Shown here: piece by piece, positions 1-8,635 of the stretch
Layout of the letters: every line of letters begins with the position of its first letter
Numbering within the stretch: position 1 is the stretch's first letter
DNA from: Hyalangium gracile
Lineage (GTDB): Bacteria; Myxococcota; Myxococcia; Myxococcales; Myxococcaceae
Assembly: GCF_020103725.1 (NCBI RefSeq)
Contig: NZ_JAHXBG010000020.1
Span: 62,001-126,000 of the forward strand
Direction of reading: 5' to 3'
Length of the DNA stretch: 64,000 nt
The notes under the pieces: model-generated
Seen by the model: only the letters and a program-made list of their open reading frames with translations
The model's database searches: none
Told to the model about the DNA's origin: nothing
Position numbers and translations under genes: made by a program

Positions 1-2097
1 GTCGTGACGGTAGATGGGCCCGTCTCGCAGTCCGCTGATCCAGCCGGTGGGGCCTCCTCGCAGGAACCCGAACGGCACCTTCTCGTTCTGAGTGGTGGAC
101 CACAGTCGCACGGCCCCATCTTCCCCCGCCGAGGCGAGGGTGCCTCCATCCAGGCTGAATGCCACGGCGGAGATCACCTTCATGGATGGAGCCAGCGCGC
201 CGTTCAGCTTCATCCGGGGGCGCCACGTGTTCACGTCCCACAGCAGCAGCAGCCCGGTGCTCCCTCCCGAGGCCAGGGTCTTCCCGTCCGGGCTGAAGGC
301 GATGGACTGGACGGCCCCCTCGAACCCTTGCAGCGACGAGAGGGAGCGCCAGGACCCCCCGGGCTTCGGAACACTCCACAGGCACACCTTCTCGTCGTCT
401 CCCGCCGAGGCGAGGATGCTCCCGTTCGGGCTGAAGGCCACGGCTCTGACGGGCTTGCTGTGGCACTTCAGGACGGACATGGGCTCGCGCCGGCCCCCCT
501 TCGCCGCCGGGGGCCCCTTGCCGCGCTCTCCCCCGGAGCTCCCCTGAGCCCTGGAGCCCAAGGGGTCCTCGACGTCCCACAGCCACACCCTGCCGTCATC
601 TCCCGCCGCTGCGAGCACGCGCCCGTCCGGGCTGATGGCGAGCGTCCGCAGGGGAGCGCCGCTGCTATTGATGAGCGTGAGCTTCAGCCCGTTCCCGGAG
701 TCCCACAGCTGCACCACTCCATCCTCGCCAGCCGAAGCCACCACGGTCGTCTCTCTGGGGTGGAAGGCCACGGAGAGCACCGCCTTGCTGTGGCCTCCCG
801 AGAGCGTGTGGAGCCTGCCTCCGGGGTCCACGTCCCACAGCTGCACCGTTCCATCGTCCGAGCCGGCGGCCACCCTTGAGCCATCCGGGTTGAATGCGAC
901 GGACCGCACAGTCCCCTTATGTGGACCCAGACACTGGATTTCGTGTCCGGAGTCCAGCGCCCACAGGCGGATCTGCCGGTCGGCCTGAGCGGCGGCGAGG
1001 GTCCGCCGGTTCGGACTGAAGGCCATGGACAGCACGGGGCTGGAGGGAGACGTCATGCGCTGCACTTCGGTCCCGAGGGCCAGCTCGGTGATGCGGATCG
1101 TCTTGTCCGCCAGCGCCCACGCCACGGTCCGTCCATCCGGGCTGAAGGCCGCCGCGGACGCGGGTAGGCCGTCTCTGATGGCGGCCACCTGCAGCTCCAG
1201 CTCCGGCTCATCGCCCGGCTTGTCACCGCGCTCGAGGTCCACCCGCTCCAGCTTCACGGTCCCGTCGAGCTGCGCCGCGGCCAGGATGCGCCCGTTCGGA
1301 CTGAAGGAGACGATGGCCCTCACGTCGCGCGTGGGGCTTCGCTTCGAGCGGCCTTCCTTGGGCGGGGTGTCCCCCTGCCAGGTTTCCACGTTCCCGGTGC
1401 TCCAGCCCGCGGCAAGGGTGCGCCCATCCGGGCTGAAGGCCAGGGATCGCACCTCTCCGGAGTCACCTCTCAGGACGGGCTGCTCTCGCCCAGTCTCCCG
1501 GCGCCATCGCCGGATCGCGCCATTGTTGCCGGACCATGCCAGGGTCTTCCCGTCCGGACTGAAGGTGACGGCCAGGATGGGGCCAAAGCCCACGGGCTCG
1601 AGCACCCGCGGCTTCTCCGTGCCCTGAGTCCACAGCTGGAGCTGCCCGTCGTCTCCGGCCGAGACCAGGAGGCTTCCATCCGGGCTGAAGGTGACGGCCT
1701 GCACGGAGCCCTTGTGGGCATTGGGGGGATGGAGCGCGTCCCCCGTGGCCACCTTCCACATCAGCACCTGCCCATCCTTGCTGCCGGAGGCCACGAGCTG
1801 CCCGTCCGGACTGAAGGCCACGGAGAGCACCTCTTCCCGGTGGCCTTCCAGGATGCGCAGCGCGCGCCCGCTGCTCACGTCCCACAGCCGGACCCGCCCG
1901 TCCTCTCCACCCGCGGCGAGGAGCCGTCCGTTGGCGCTGAAGGCGAGGCTGGCACTCACCTCCATGCGATCCCACGTTACCCCATGGAGGATGGGCGCAG
2001 GCTCCCCCTCCGGGACGAGCGGCTCGCGAACCTCCGCGCCAGCTCCCGAGGCGATGAGAAGGGCACCCAGGCAGAGCCACAGGCCGCGACGGCTCAC
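1..2097 (-). CDS. WD40 repeat protein with signal peptide, 3' end outside window
   Basis: The open frame runs off the left edge, so 699 residues are visible and the C-terminus is missing. The GTG start overlaps the TGA of the upstream SIR2 gene in the tetranucleotide GTGA, so translation is probably coupled. Residues about 5-22 (GLWLCLGALLIASGAGA) look like a signal peptide or membrane anchor. Fourteen WD40 blades follow, each with an AFSPDG-type strand and usually ending LWDV or LW, enough for two seven-bladed propellers. WD40 propellers are binding scaffolds and none of this is catalytic. Next to STAND ATPases such repeats usually sense a ligand, but an export signal fits poorly with a partner that looks cytoplasmic. 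Confidence 0.88.
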   Translation of the reverse strand, partial: MSRRGLWLCLGALLIASGAGAEVREPLVPEGEPAPILHGVTWDRMEVSASLAFSANGRLLAAGGEDGRVRLWDVSSGRALRILEGHREEVLSVAFSPDGQLVASGSKDGQVLMWKVATGDALHPPNAHKGSVQAVTFSPDGSLLVSAGDDGQLQLWTQGTEKPRVLEPVGFGPILAVTFSPDGKTLAWSGNNGAIRRWRRETGREQPVLRGDSGEVRSLAFSPDGRTLAAGWSTGNVETWQGDTPPKEGRSKRSPTRDVRAIVSFSPNGRILAAAQLDGTVKLERVDLERGDKPGDEPELELQVAAIRDGLPASAAAFSPDGRTVAWALADKTIRITELALGTEVQRMTSPSSPVLSMAFSPNRRTLAAAQADRQIRLWALDSGHEIQCLGPHKGTVRSVAFNPDGSRVAAGSDDGTVQLWDVDPGGRLHTLSGGHSKAVLSVAFHPRETTVVASAGEDGVVQLWDSGNGLKLTLINSSGAPLRTLAISPDGRVLAAAGDDGRVWLWDVEDPLGSRAQGSSGGERGKGPPAAKGGRREPMSVLKCHSKPVRAVAFSPNGSILASAGDDEKVCLWSVPKPGGSWRSLSSLQGFEGAVQSIAFSPDGKTLASGGSTGLLLLWDVNTWRPRMKLNGALAPSMKVISAVAFSLDGGTLASAGEDGAVRLWSTTQNEKVPFGFLRGGPTGWISGLRDGPIYRHD

Positions 2098-3947
2098 GGC
2101 CGCACGTCCTTGCGCGCCAGGGCCTCACGCGCGGCCAGCTCCACCGCCTTGCACCTCAGCACCGTCCTGCCCGTGGAGTCCCTGCGCACCAGCCCCGCGA
2201 AGTACAGCCGGACCTCCGGGTACTCCACCTGGTTGTCGAGCGGCTCCAGCTCCTCCACCCGCTCCCCGGCCAGCAGCTTCGAGAGCACCGCCTGGCAGCT
2301 GCGCTCCCCCACGTACCCGTTGCGCTCGTCGCGGCGCAGGCACTCCTGGATGTTGCCTCGCAGCGACGGACTGCGCGCCAGCCGCGCGGTGACGGCGCCC
2401 GTCTCCAGCGAGCCGTCGCTGCTCAGCACCTCCTTGAGCAGCCCCAGGTGTCCGCCCGTGGCCTCGTGGACGCTCGGCGCCGAGCGCGCGCCGTCGAAGC
2501 CCGCGCTGTCCAGGAACTGGCGCACCTCCTCCACCGTCAGGTCCGGCACCTCGCGGCGCGGCGCGTCCTTGAAGACCGAGAAGCTCTTCATGTTGTGCAG
2601 CAGCCACGCGGAGCGCTCGCCCCCGGCGATGAGGAAGTGGAACTGCACCGCGGACGGTTCGTCCATCATCCGCCGCAGGTGCCGCCCCAGCGCCGTCAGG
2701 TGATCGAACGGGCCCCACTCGTAGCGCAGGACGATGAGGTGGTCCCTCCCGAGGCGGCTCGCCTTCTTGCGCAGGTGCTCCACCAGCGCGTCGAAGCTCG
2801 TGACGGAGGCGGCGTCCGGGTCATCCCCGGCGAGCGCGCGGCAGTACTCCGCCTCGGTGCAGTCGGGGACGTTCGGCGGCGCCAGCCACGTCACCCGGCC
2901 TCCGTACTGGGCCGCCACGCGGCGCGCGAGCGAGCGGGCACCTCCGTCCTCGGGCGCGAGCAGCACCAGCCGGTGCTGGGAGCGGAGGATGCGCGTGTAC
3001 TCCTGCTCCAGCGCGGGCCGGGGCACGGGCCCCGGATCCTGCGGCGCCGGCGAGGCGGAGAAGGACGTGAGCGCCACCGGTCGGTTCCCACCGAACGCGG
3101 CCTGCGCCAGCCCGCGCAGGAACTCCGCCAGCGGCGCGCCGTGGTCCTCATACTCCACGAGCTGGATGTTGTACTTGGGCCACAGCGCCCCACGGTCGAT
3201 CTGCCCCTTCTTCATCAGCGCGAAGCTGGGGACGTGGCGGCCCTTGGTGATGCCGATGACGTGCTCGAGCTGCTTGAGCACGTACGGGTCGCTGAAGCTG
3301 AAGCCCATATAAAGGAAGGGCCGAGCGTGGATCCACTGCCGCAGGCGGTTCAGCGCGTTGGTGTACTGCGAGTAGCTGGAGGGCTGCGCCGAGTCCCCGT
3401 ACAGCCGCTTGTAGTCGGCGCCGGCGAGCACCAGCGTGGCCAGCCGGTGGATGGTGCCGTGCAGGTACCAGACGCGCGGCGTGTCCGCGGAGGCCTCGAC
3501 GTCCATCAGGTTGAGCTCGTCATCCTGATCATTGGAGACGGGCTCGGCGCCCTCGCGGCCCCACAGCAGCACGTCGTCGTAGTTGGGGGTGATGACCACG
3601 GGCGGGCGCAGCTCCCACAGCGCCCGGACGACGGACAGGTCCGCATCCGGCGGCTGGCGCACGCGGATCCGCTCGCGCAGGAACCGGTTGAAGCGGTAGG
3701 CCCCCAGCTCCTGGAAGGCCAGCTCCGCGGCGGTGAGGAAGTCGCCCTGCGCGATGCGCTGGCGCACCTCGGCGATGGCGGACGCGGGGATGCCCTCGTC
3801 GTTCATCCGCTCGGCGAGCCCCTCCAGGAGCTGGATCCACGAGGGGAACACCCCCCGCTTCACCCCCATGCTGATGCCGGCGCCCACGAATGGGACGACC
3901 TGGTACTTGCGGACCGCCTCGACCAGCTCCCTCGGGAAGTTCATCAT
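2094..3947 (-). CDS. SIR2-like domain fused to degenerate STAND-type ATPase region
   Basis: 617 residues. Residues about 15-290 form a SIR2-like domain: PFVGAGIS near 19-26, an Asn motif ITPNYDD near 118, and the His motif WYLHG near 161. The catalytic Asn and His of SIR2 NADases are therefore present. Residues about 300-617 resemble a STAND/AAA ATPase with a winged-helix tail: LLAPEDGGARSLA sits where the P-loop should be but lacks the GK[ST], DHLIVLRYE is at the Walker B position, and TGGHLGLLKEVL is a typical sensor region. Start chosen at the ATGATG behind GAGAGG; the longer open frame would overlap the next gene. SIR2-STAND proteins of this kind are known in anti-phage NAD depletion; that role here is inference. 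Confidence 0.82.
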   Translation of the reverse strand: MMNFPRELVEAVRKYQVVPFVGAGISMGVKRGVFPSWIQLLEGLAERMNDEGIPASAIAEVRQRIAQGDFLTAAELAFQELGAYRFNRFLRERIRVRQPPDADLSVVRALWELRPPVVITPNYDDVLLWGREGAEPVSNDQDDELNLMDVEASADTPRVWYLHGTIHRLATLVLAGADYKRLYGDSAQPSSYSQYTNALNRLRQWIHARPFLYMGFSFSDPYVLKQLEHVIGITKGRHVPSFALMKKGQIDRGALWPKYNIQLVEYEDHGAPLAEFLRGLAQAAFGGNRPVALTSFSASPAPQDPGPVPRPALEQEYTRILRSQHRLVLLAPEDGGARSLARRVAAQYGGRVTWLAPPNVPDCTEAEYCRALAGDDPDAASVTSFDALVEHLRKKASRLGRDHLIVLRYEWGPFDHLTALGRHLRRMMDEPSAVQFHFLIAGGERSAWLLHNMKSFSVFKDAPRREVPDLTVEEVRQFLDSAGFDGARSAPSVHEATGGHLGLLKEVLSSDGSLETGAVTARLARSPSLRGNIQECLRRDERNGYVGERSCQAVLSKLLAGERVEELEPLDNQVEYPEVRLYFAGLVRRDSTGRTVLRCKAVELAAREALARKDVRP

Positions 3948-4035
3948 GCCTCTCGTGAGGGCGATGATAGCCGGCTCGGCGGGGGACTGCCTCCCGCGGG
4001 AAGTGCGGTAGAACGCTCTGCGTGAAGGAGATCCG

Positions 4036-4503
4036 ATGAGATTCCTGCTCTTCCTGGGGCTGCTGGCCGGCGGTGTGGTCGCCACCCTGCCCTGGGCCAA
4101 TGCCTGGCTGGACGCTTCGGGTCTGCGCCAGGACGCGGCCTCCGCTCCCCAGGTGGCCCGCTCCAACTCCGCGCTGAGGGCGGGGGCCATCGCGCACTTC
4201 ATGCTGAAGGCCGCCAAGGAGCGAGGGGCGGCGCTCACCCCGGAGGGCCTCCGCATCGAGGTGGAGGCGGCGCGCAAGGGCGCCCTCAACCTCCAGGGTG
4301 GGGCGCTCGAGGTGCAGGGCGAGAACGCGCCCGCCACCGTGTCCATCCAGAAGGCCACCATCCACGTCCAGTACGACCAGCCCATCTACCTGGGGCTCAC
4401 CAGGCGCGTGGAGTTCACCGTGGAGGCGGAGGGCATCGGCGACGGGGGGCCCTCGACGTTCCCCTCGGCGGATGAGAAGGAGGCGGGCGCCGCCGCCGAG
4501 TAG
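4036..4503 (+). CDS. exported protein of unknown function
   Basis: 155 residues, starting at ATG behind a clear GAAGGAG site. Residues 1-24 form a signal peptide or single membrane anchor (MRFLLFLGLLAGGVVATLPW). The rest is a small domain with alternating polar and hydrophobic residues (AATVSIQKATIHVQYDQPIY-type strands, probably beta) and an acidic, Ala-rich tail. No family recognised. It is divergent from the SIR2 gene, with 88 bases between them that must hold both promoters, and converges on the flavoprotein gene 26 bases downstream. Confidence 0.75.
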   Translation: MRFLLFLGLLAGGVVATLPWANAWLDASGLRQDAASAPQVARSNSALRAGAIAHFMLKAAKERGAALTPEGLRIEVEAARKGALNLQGGALEVQGENAPATVSIQKATIHVQYDQPIYLGLTRRVEFTVEAEGIGDGGPSTFPSADEKEAGAAAE

Positions 4504-4529
4504 CGGGCAGCCAGCCGAGCGGCTCCGGC

Positions 4530-5714
4530 TCAGAGCATGGCCGTCTCGCCCTCGACGCCGAGCAGCACGGTGCCGATGGTCTCCAGCGTGGGCGGCGCCA
4601 CCATGGCGTGGTGCGTGGCGACGTGGACGTCGCGGAAGCAGCGCTGCAGCGGGTGGGTGCGGAAGACGGCGGGGCCGCCGGCGAGCTCGTACACCATGTC
4701 CACGACGCGCGCCGACGTGCGGGTGGCGTGGGTATAGGACAGCCGCAGGTCGGCGCGGGTGCGCAGGGAGACCTCGTTGCGCGCTCCGGCGTCGAAGGCC
4801 TGGTGGACGGCCTCGTAGAGCAGGGCGCGCGCGGAGCGCAGGAGCCCCTCGGCCTCGGCCACCGTCTGCTGCGCGGCGGGCCGCGAGGCGAGCGGCTTGC
4901 GGCTGGGCATCATCAGCTTCTGGTTGGCCAGCGTGGTGAACTCGTCGAGGGCGCGGCGGGCAATGCCCAGCGCGACGGCGGGCAGCCCCACGCCCAGCAG
5001 CCCGAAGGTGGGGAAGCCATAGAGGGGCGCTGCGACGCGCGGACGCTCACCCAGCAGCGAGAGGGTGTACTCCGTGGGCACGAAGAGGTCCTTCACCTCG
5101 ATGTCGCAGCTGCCGGTGCCACACAGGCCCGAGGCGTGCCAGGTGTCATGGAGCACCGCGTCCTTGGCGGGGAACACCAGCGTGCGCATCTCGGGCAGGC
5201 CCCTGGGAGTCATCTGCGGCTTGCCGCCCTGGGTCACCACGGCGCCTCCCATGAGCCACTGACAGTGGTGGCTGCCACTGGCCCAGCCCCAGCGCCCGGA
5301 GACGCGATAGCCGCCCTCTACCCGCTCGGCGCGTCCGATCGGCGCCGCCACGCCTCCGGTGATGGTCTCCGAGGGCTCGTAGATGGCGCGCGCGGAGGAC
5401 TCGGGCAGCCAGGCCGACACCATCGCGGTGGCGGCGCCAATCATGACGCACCAGCCGGTGGAGCCGTCCGCGCGGGACAGCTCCTCGATGATCTCGATGC
5501 TCCGCGCGGGGTGCAGCTCGAGGCCGCCATAGGCCTCTGGGATGAACATGCGGAAGAAGCCGGCCTGGGCCAGCTCCCGGGCGAGCTCCTCTGGCAGCTT
5601 GCGGGCGGACTCGATCTCCTCGGCGCGAGCGGAGATGCGAGGAGCGACCTGCCGGGCAGTGGCGAGCAAGGGATGGACCGACGTCTCTGTGGACTGGGGA
5701 GTGGGAGGCCTCAT
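4530..5714 (-). CDS. acyl-CoA dehydrogenase-like flavin-dependent oxidoreductase
   Basis: 394 residues, full length for the acyl-CoA dehydrogenase fold: N-terminal helical domain (1-120, with GFFRMFIPEAYGGLELHP), central beta domain (WASGSHHCQWLMGG; GTGSCDIEVKDLFVP), and a C-terminal helical domain of the Acyl-CoA_dh_2 type ending CFRDVHVATHHAMVAPPTLE. That last motif is typical of reduced-flavin-dependent group D monooxygenases (HsaA, HpaB-like) rather than true acyl-CoA dehydrogenases, and the usual catalytic Glu of the latter is not obvious. The substrate cannot be told. No flavin reductase gene lies next to it; it stands alone between convergent and unrelated neighbours. Confidence 0.88.
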   Translation of the reverse strand: MRPPTPQSTETSVHPLLATARQVAPRISARAEEIESARKLPEELARELAQAGFFRMFIPEAYGGLELHPARSIEIIEELSRADGSTGWCVMIGAATAMVSAWLPESSARAIYEPSETITGGVAAPIGRAERVEGGYRVSGRWGWASGSHHCQWLMGGAVVTQGGKPQMTPRGLPEMRTLVFPAKDAVLHDTWHASGLCGTGSCDIEVKDLFVPTEYTLSLLGERPRVAAPLYGFPTFGLLGVGLPAVALGIARRALDEFTTLANQKLMMPSRKPLASRPAAQQTVAEAEGLLRSARALLYEAVHQAFDAGARNEVSLRTRADLRLSYTHATRTSARVVDMVYELAGGPAVFRTHPLQRCFRDVHVATHHAMVAPPTLETIGTVLLGVEGETAML

Positions 5715-5800
5715 GGCGCTGGAGCGTAGGAGGAGCCGGAGCTGGTTGCCAGCGTGAGCGCGACTGCCGATGCTGGAGCGCCGCGGTCGGTGACATCCCG

Positions 5801-5896
5801 ATGGGGAGCCACTTCCGCAACTTCTACTCGACGGCGCTTTGGCAGCAAGTGGAGCGGCTCGAGCCGGACTTCACGCCCGAGGGCTCCGAGTGGTGA
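5801..5896 (+). pseudogene. possible gene remnant or 31-residue ORF
   Basis: A short reading frame of 31 codons (MGSHFRNFYSTALWQQVERL and on) has residue use like a real protein and continues upstream without a stop for at least a dozen codons, but has no ribosome site and no family match that I recognise. It could be the tail of a decayed gene between the flavoprotein and yjjJ genes. Confidence 0.2.
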
Positions 5897-5969
5897 TCCA
5901 ACGAGCCTGTGCCCGACACGTGCACCGGAGTGTGGAGGAGCACATGGCCAGCAGCCTGCTGGGTCCACG

Positions 5970-7274
5970 TCATGGGCCTGGAGCCTGGCTCGCCAGCGCC
6001 TCGACCTGGTCCTTGCAATGCCGACAGCGTTCCCGAAACTCTTCGCTGAGCTCGCTCGAGCCGACGAGCCGTCCCCAGTAGCTCACGGCACAGCGGGCGG
6101 CGTGGGACCAGACATCGAGGTTGTCCGCGGTCGGAGGAGACGGGCTGAAGGTGCGCTCGATGATCTCCGCCTCAACGGGCGCGAAGACCATGGGCAGCAT
6201 GTCGTAGACCGGTGCGAGCCTGAATCGACCCTCGCCCTCCACGAAGAACGAGAGGTTGCCGAAGTGCCGGTCCGTGTTGCCGATGAGCTGCCCGAAGGCA
6301 TCGAGCCAGCGCATCCTGCGAGCATCCTCCGCGTCGATGAGCCGCTCGGCGAGCATGCGTTGAGCCGCCTGGGTCCACGTGTCCCGGTGTCCGAAGTACT
6401 CGTCGTCGATGCTACCCAGCGACAACAGGGCCTTCCTTCCGCGGAGACCGATGCGGTCGAAGCGGTGGACCTCCAGGAACCGACGTCCCTCGATGAGCAA
6501 TGAGCGTGAGGTTGCGGCCGGGATCCCCTCCGCGTGAACCGCTTCGAGTGCGAAGCTTTCGCTGACCAGCAGGTCTCTCCATCGCCGAGCGGCAGCGCTC
6601 TCGTCTTCGCCCGAGAACTTCACGAGGACATGGCGGCCTTCGGAGTACGCGCTGAACTTGGGCTGCTCTCCGCCCGCGGAGGAGCCCGGTTGCCCGGCGA
6701 GAGAAGCGCGAGCCAGCTCTGGGTAGTCACGGGGCTGGACCGAGCGGGGTATTTGCGCGAGGAATCGATTCAGCGACTCATCTCCCAGGATGAGGTCGCC
6801 CACGCAGTCCTCGCCTCTTCGGGCGAGTGCGATCAGCCGATGATCATCCCTCCAGTCGCTGATGCGCGGAGGCAGCTCGAGTTCGGGGGAGCGCTTGCTG
6901 AAGCCCCGACCGACATAGCCCTGCGGGCTCATCTCGGCCGAGAAGGGGGGCAGCCCTTCGTAGAACCTGCCGGGGCTCTGCTCCCTGGCGAGCCACTGAT
7001 GATCGTCGGCCAGGAAATGGAGGGTCCCATGTCGATGGATGCTCCCCTTTTCATCGGCTTGATAGACGGGGATGCGTGTGCCGAGTGAAGGGACGGACCG
7101 GGTGAGTGCGTAGTGGACCCGTGGGCCTGCTCCCATCTTGCAGACCCGGTCGCCTGCCTCCGTGATGAGGCGAGAGATCGTCGGCTGTGAGACTCCCAGC
7201 CTCTCTCGAAGCTCGCTCGCTCGCGCATTGCCGAGGCGACGCAGCTCGGTCAGGAGTTGATCCACGGAGGCCAT
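5970..7274 (-). CDS. yjjJ: HipA-family kinase-like toxin YjjJ
   Basis: 434 residues, the usual size of YjjJ. Residues 1-60 are a winged HTH (VSQPTISRLITEAG), used in YjjJ in place of a separate HipB antitoxin. The HipA kinase fold follows: GGEQPKF as the ATP-binding loop, the catalytic segment GNTDRHFGNLSFF near 332-344 (N-D-R-H-N pattern intact), and the metal-binding YDMLPM shortly after. HipA kinases phosphorylate tRNA synthetases or other targets and cause dormancy; the target of YjjJ is less clear. No hipB-like gene precedes it, so control probably lies in its own HTH acting on the direct repeats upstream (7300-7330). Confidence 0.9.
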   Translation of the reverse strand: MASVDQLLTELRRLGNARASELRERLGVSQPTISRLITEAGDRVCKMGAGPRVHYALTRSVPSLGTRIPVYQADEKGSIHRHGTLHFLADDHQWLAREQSPGRFYEGLPPFSAEMSPQGYVGRGFSKRSPELELPPRISDWRDDHRLIALARRGEDCVGDLILGDESLNRFLAQIPRSVQPRDYPELARASLAGQPGSSAGGEQPKFSAYSEGRHVLVKFSGEDESAAARRWRDLLVSESFALEAVHAEGIPAATSRSLLIEGRRFLEVHRFDRIGLRGRKALLSLGSIDDEYFGHRDTWTQAAQRMLAERLIDAEDARRMRWLDAFGQLIGNTDRHFGNLSFFVEGEGRFRLAPVYDMLPMVFAPVEAEIIERTFSPSPPTADNLDVWSHAARCAVSYWGRLVGSSELSEEFRERCRHCKDQVEALASQAPGP

Positions 7275-7299
7275 GGTCCACTTCTACGATCGAGATGAG

Positions 7300-7330
7300 T
7301 GAATAGCTCGGTGAATAGATGGATGAATGG
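7300..7330. repeat. three 12-bp direct repeats upstream of yjjJ
   Basis: TGAATAG at 7300, TGAATAG at 7312 and TGAATGG at 7324, separated by five unrelated bases each, so the period is 12 bp. They start 26 bases before the yjjJ ATG, within a locally AT-rich stretch (about 7290-7375). Position and spacing suit an autoregulatory operator for the YjjJ HTH; this is inference. Confidence 0.45.
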
Positions 7331-7405
7331 CTTTTGGATGTAACCTGTTGATATGTAAAGGCTGTCGGTTGCGGATGGGGCTTGGGTTGAATAGGTGCTG
7401 AGAGG

Positions 7406-8635
7406 CTAGCTTCCTGCCCGAGAAGGGAGCTGGAGAGCGAAGGAGCGCTCGGGCAGCCACGCCACGAGTCGCTCGGCGGCAGCCTCGAGCGCCGCGCCGA
7501 CCCGGAGCGCGCGCCCTCCAAGTGGCACCCGCATGATGCGCACCTCGCTCAGGCGTCCGAAGGTCCTCAGTCGCAGGGTGGTCTCCTCCGGCACCGCTCC
7601 CGTGGCCGGCAGCACGAGCGCTCCGCGACGCGTGTCCAGGCACGCCAGATAGGTGACGAGCTGCTGGAAGTCATCCGCCGGTGGCAGGCCGTCGGCGGGG
7701 AGCTTGTACTTGGCATCGATGACGAGCCGGGCGCCGCCGTGCTCGAGGACGATGTCTGGGATGGCGGTGAGCTGGCTCTCGGTGTCCAGCGAGAGCGGGC
7801 GCTGCGCATGACACGCCATGCCCCGAGCGTCCGCCACGCGGGCCAGGGCTCGGGTGATGGCGGCCTCGAACAGGGGCGCGAGCCGGATGACGAAGGAGGC
7901 CAGGGGCTGGACACCAGGAGTTGCCTGCACACCCGCGCCCTCCAGGATGAGGCGCGCGAGCCCCACCGCCGGCCCATACGGAGTGAAGCGCCGGTCCGAG
8001 GCCAGCATCCGCAGCGCGGCCCGCACCTCAGCCAGCGGCTGCACGTCGGCCAGCGTGGAGGCCAGCGCGTTCGCCTGGGCCGCGACGCGTGAGCCGAAGG
8101 CGCTGGAGCGCTCCAGCACCCTGAGTGCCGCGAGCAGCACCCGGTTTGGTGCAACGTCCGGAGTGAACTCGTCGAACCGGCATGACAGCAGGTGACGGTG
8201 CGTGGGCGGCCGGGAGACATCCCTGCTCACGAGCCAGCGTCCGCGCAGCGTCGGGCGCTCATCCTCTTCTTCCCGGTAGCCGCGCACCCAGCCGCCGCGA
8301 GCCAGCCGCTCCACCCTGCGCAGGTAGAGCGTGCCGAGCAGCGAGAGCAGCTCGTCCGCCGAGTCCGAGCCGACGACGTCCCCGCCCCAGGCCACCTCCC
8401 TCGAGGCGTAATCGACCAGCGCGAGCAGGTTGAGCCCTGGCACCTTGGGCCGCACGTGCAGCGTCCCGCCCGGGAGCGACACCAGCCCCGCCACGCCCTG
8501 GGCCCGGAGCCGGAAGCCTCCCACGGAGGGCTCGACGGACAGCGCCGAGCCCAGGTGCGCCTGCGCCACGAGTACGTCCGAGGGCGAGAGCGGCAGCTCG
8601 CTCCACTCCCACTCGGTGAGGGTCCACGCCGTCAT
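7406..8635 (-). CDS. mcrC: McrC-like nuclease subunit of a McrBC restriction system
   Basis: 409 residues. The N-terminal half is the McrC beta-rich domain (LVSLPGGTLHVRPKVPG); the C-terminal half has the PD-(D/E)xK nuclease core AIPDIVLEHGGARLVIDAKYK at about 305-325, with D, D and K all present. McrC joins the McrB NTPase hexamer and cuts DNA containing modified bases. Its ATG overlaps the mcrB stop in ATGA, the usual tight coupling of the pair. Full length for the family. Confidence 0.92.
   Translation of the reverse strand: MTAWTLTEWEWSELPLSPSDVLVAQAHLGSALSVEPSVGGFRLRAQGVAGLVSLPGGTLHVRPKVPGLNLLALVDYASREVAWGGDVVGSDSADELLSLLGTLYLRRVERLARGGWVRGYREEEDERPTLRGRWLVSRDVSRPPTHRHLLSCRFDEFTPDVAPNRVLLAALRVLERSSAFGSRVAAQANALASTLADVQPLAEVRAALRMLASDRRFTPYGPAVGLARLILEGAGVQATPGVQPLASFVIRLAPLFEAAITRALARVADARGMACHAQRPLSLDTESQLTAIPDIVLEHGGARLVIDAKYKLPADGLPPADDFQQLVTYLACLDTRRGALVLPATGAVPEETTLRLRTFGRLSEVRIMRVPLGGRALRVGAALEAAAERLVAWLPERSFALQLPSRAGS

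Noticed and set aside
1463-2128. Alternative frames in the WD40 region as separate genes
   Set aside because: The true WD40 frame is open from 2097 to the window edge and shows 14 blades; the other frames are shadows.
3948-4385. N-terminal extension of the SIR2 gene to 4385
   Set aside because: The extra residues would overlap the next gene on the other strand, look non-protein-like, and the SIR2 fold starts right after the ATGATG at 3947, which has a GAGAGG site.
5754-6503. Plus-strand ORF of about 250 codons
   Set aside because: It is antisense to the YjjJ gene, whose catalytic motif is intact on the minus strand.
7275-7405. A hipB-type antitoxin gene upstream of yjjJ
   Set aside because: The region is too short and shows no HTH-coding frame; YjjJ proteins carry their own N-terminal HTH.
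8632-8635. Frameshift between mcrB and mcrC
   Set aside because: The ATGA overlap is the normal coupling seen in McrBC operons and both proteins are full length.
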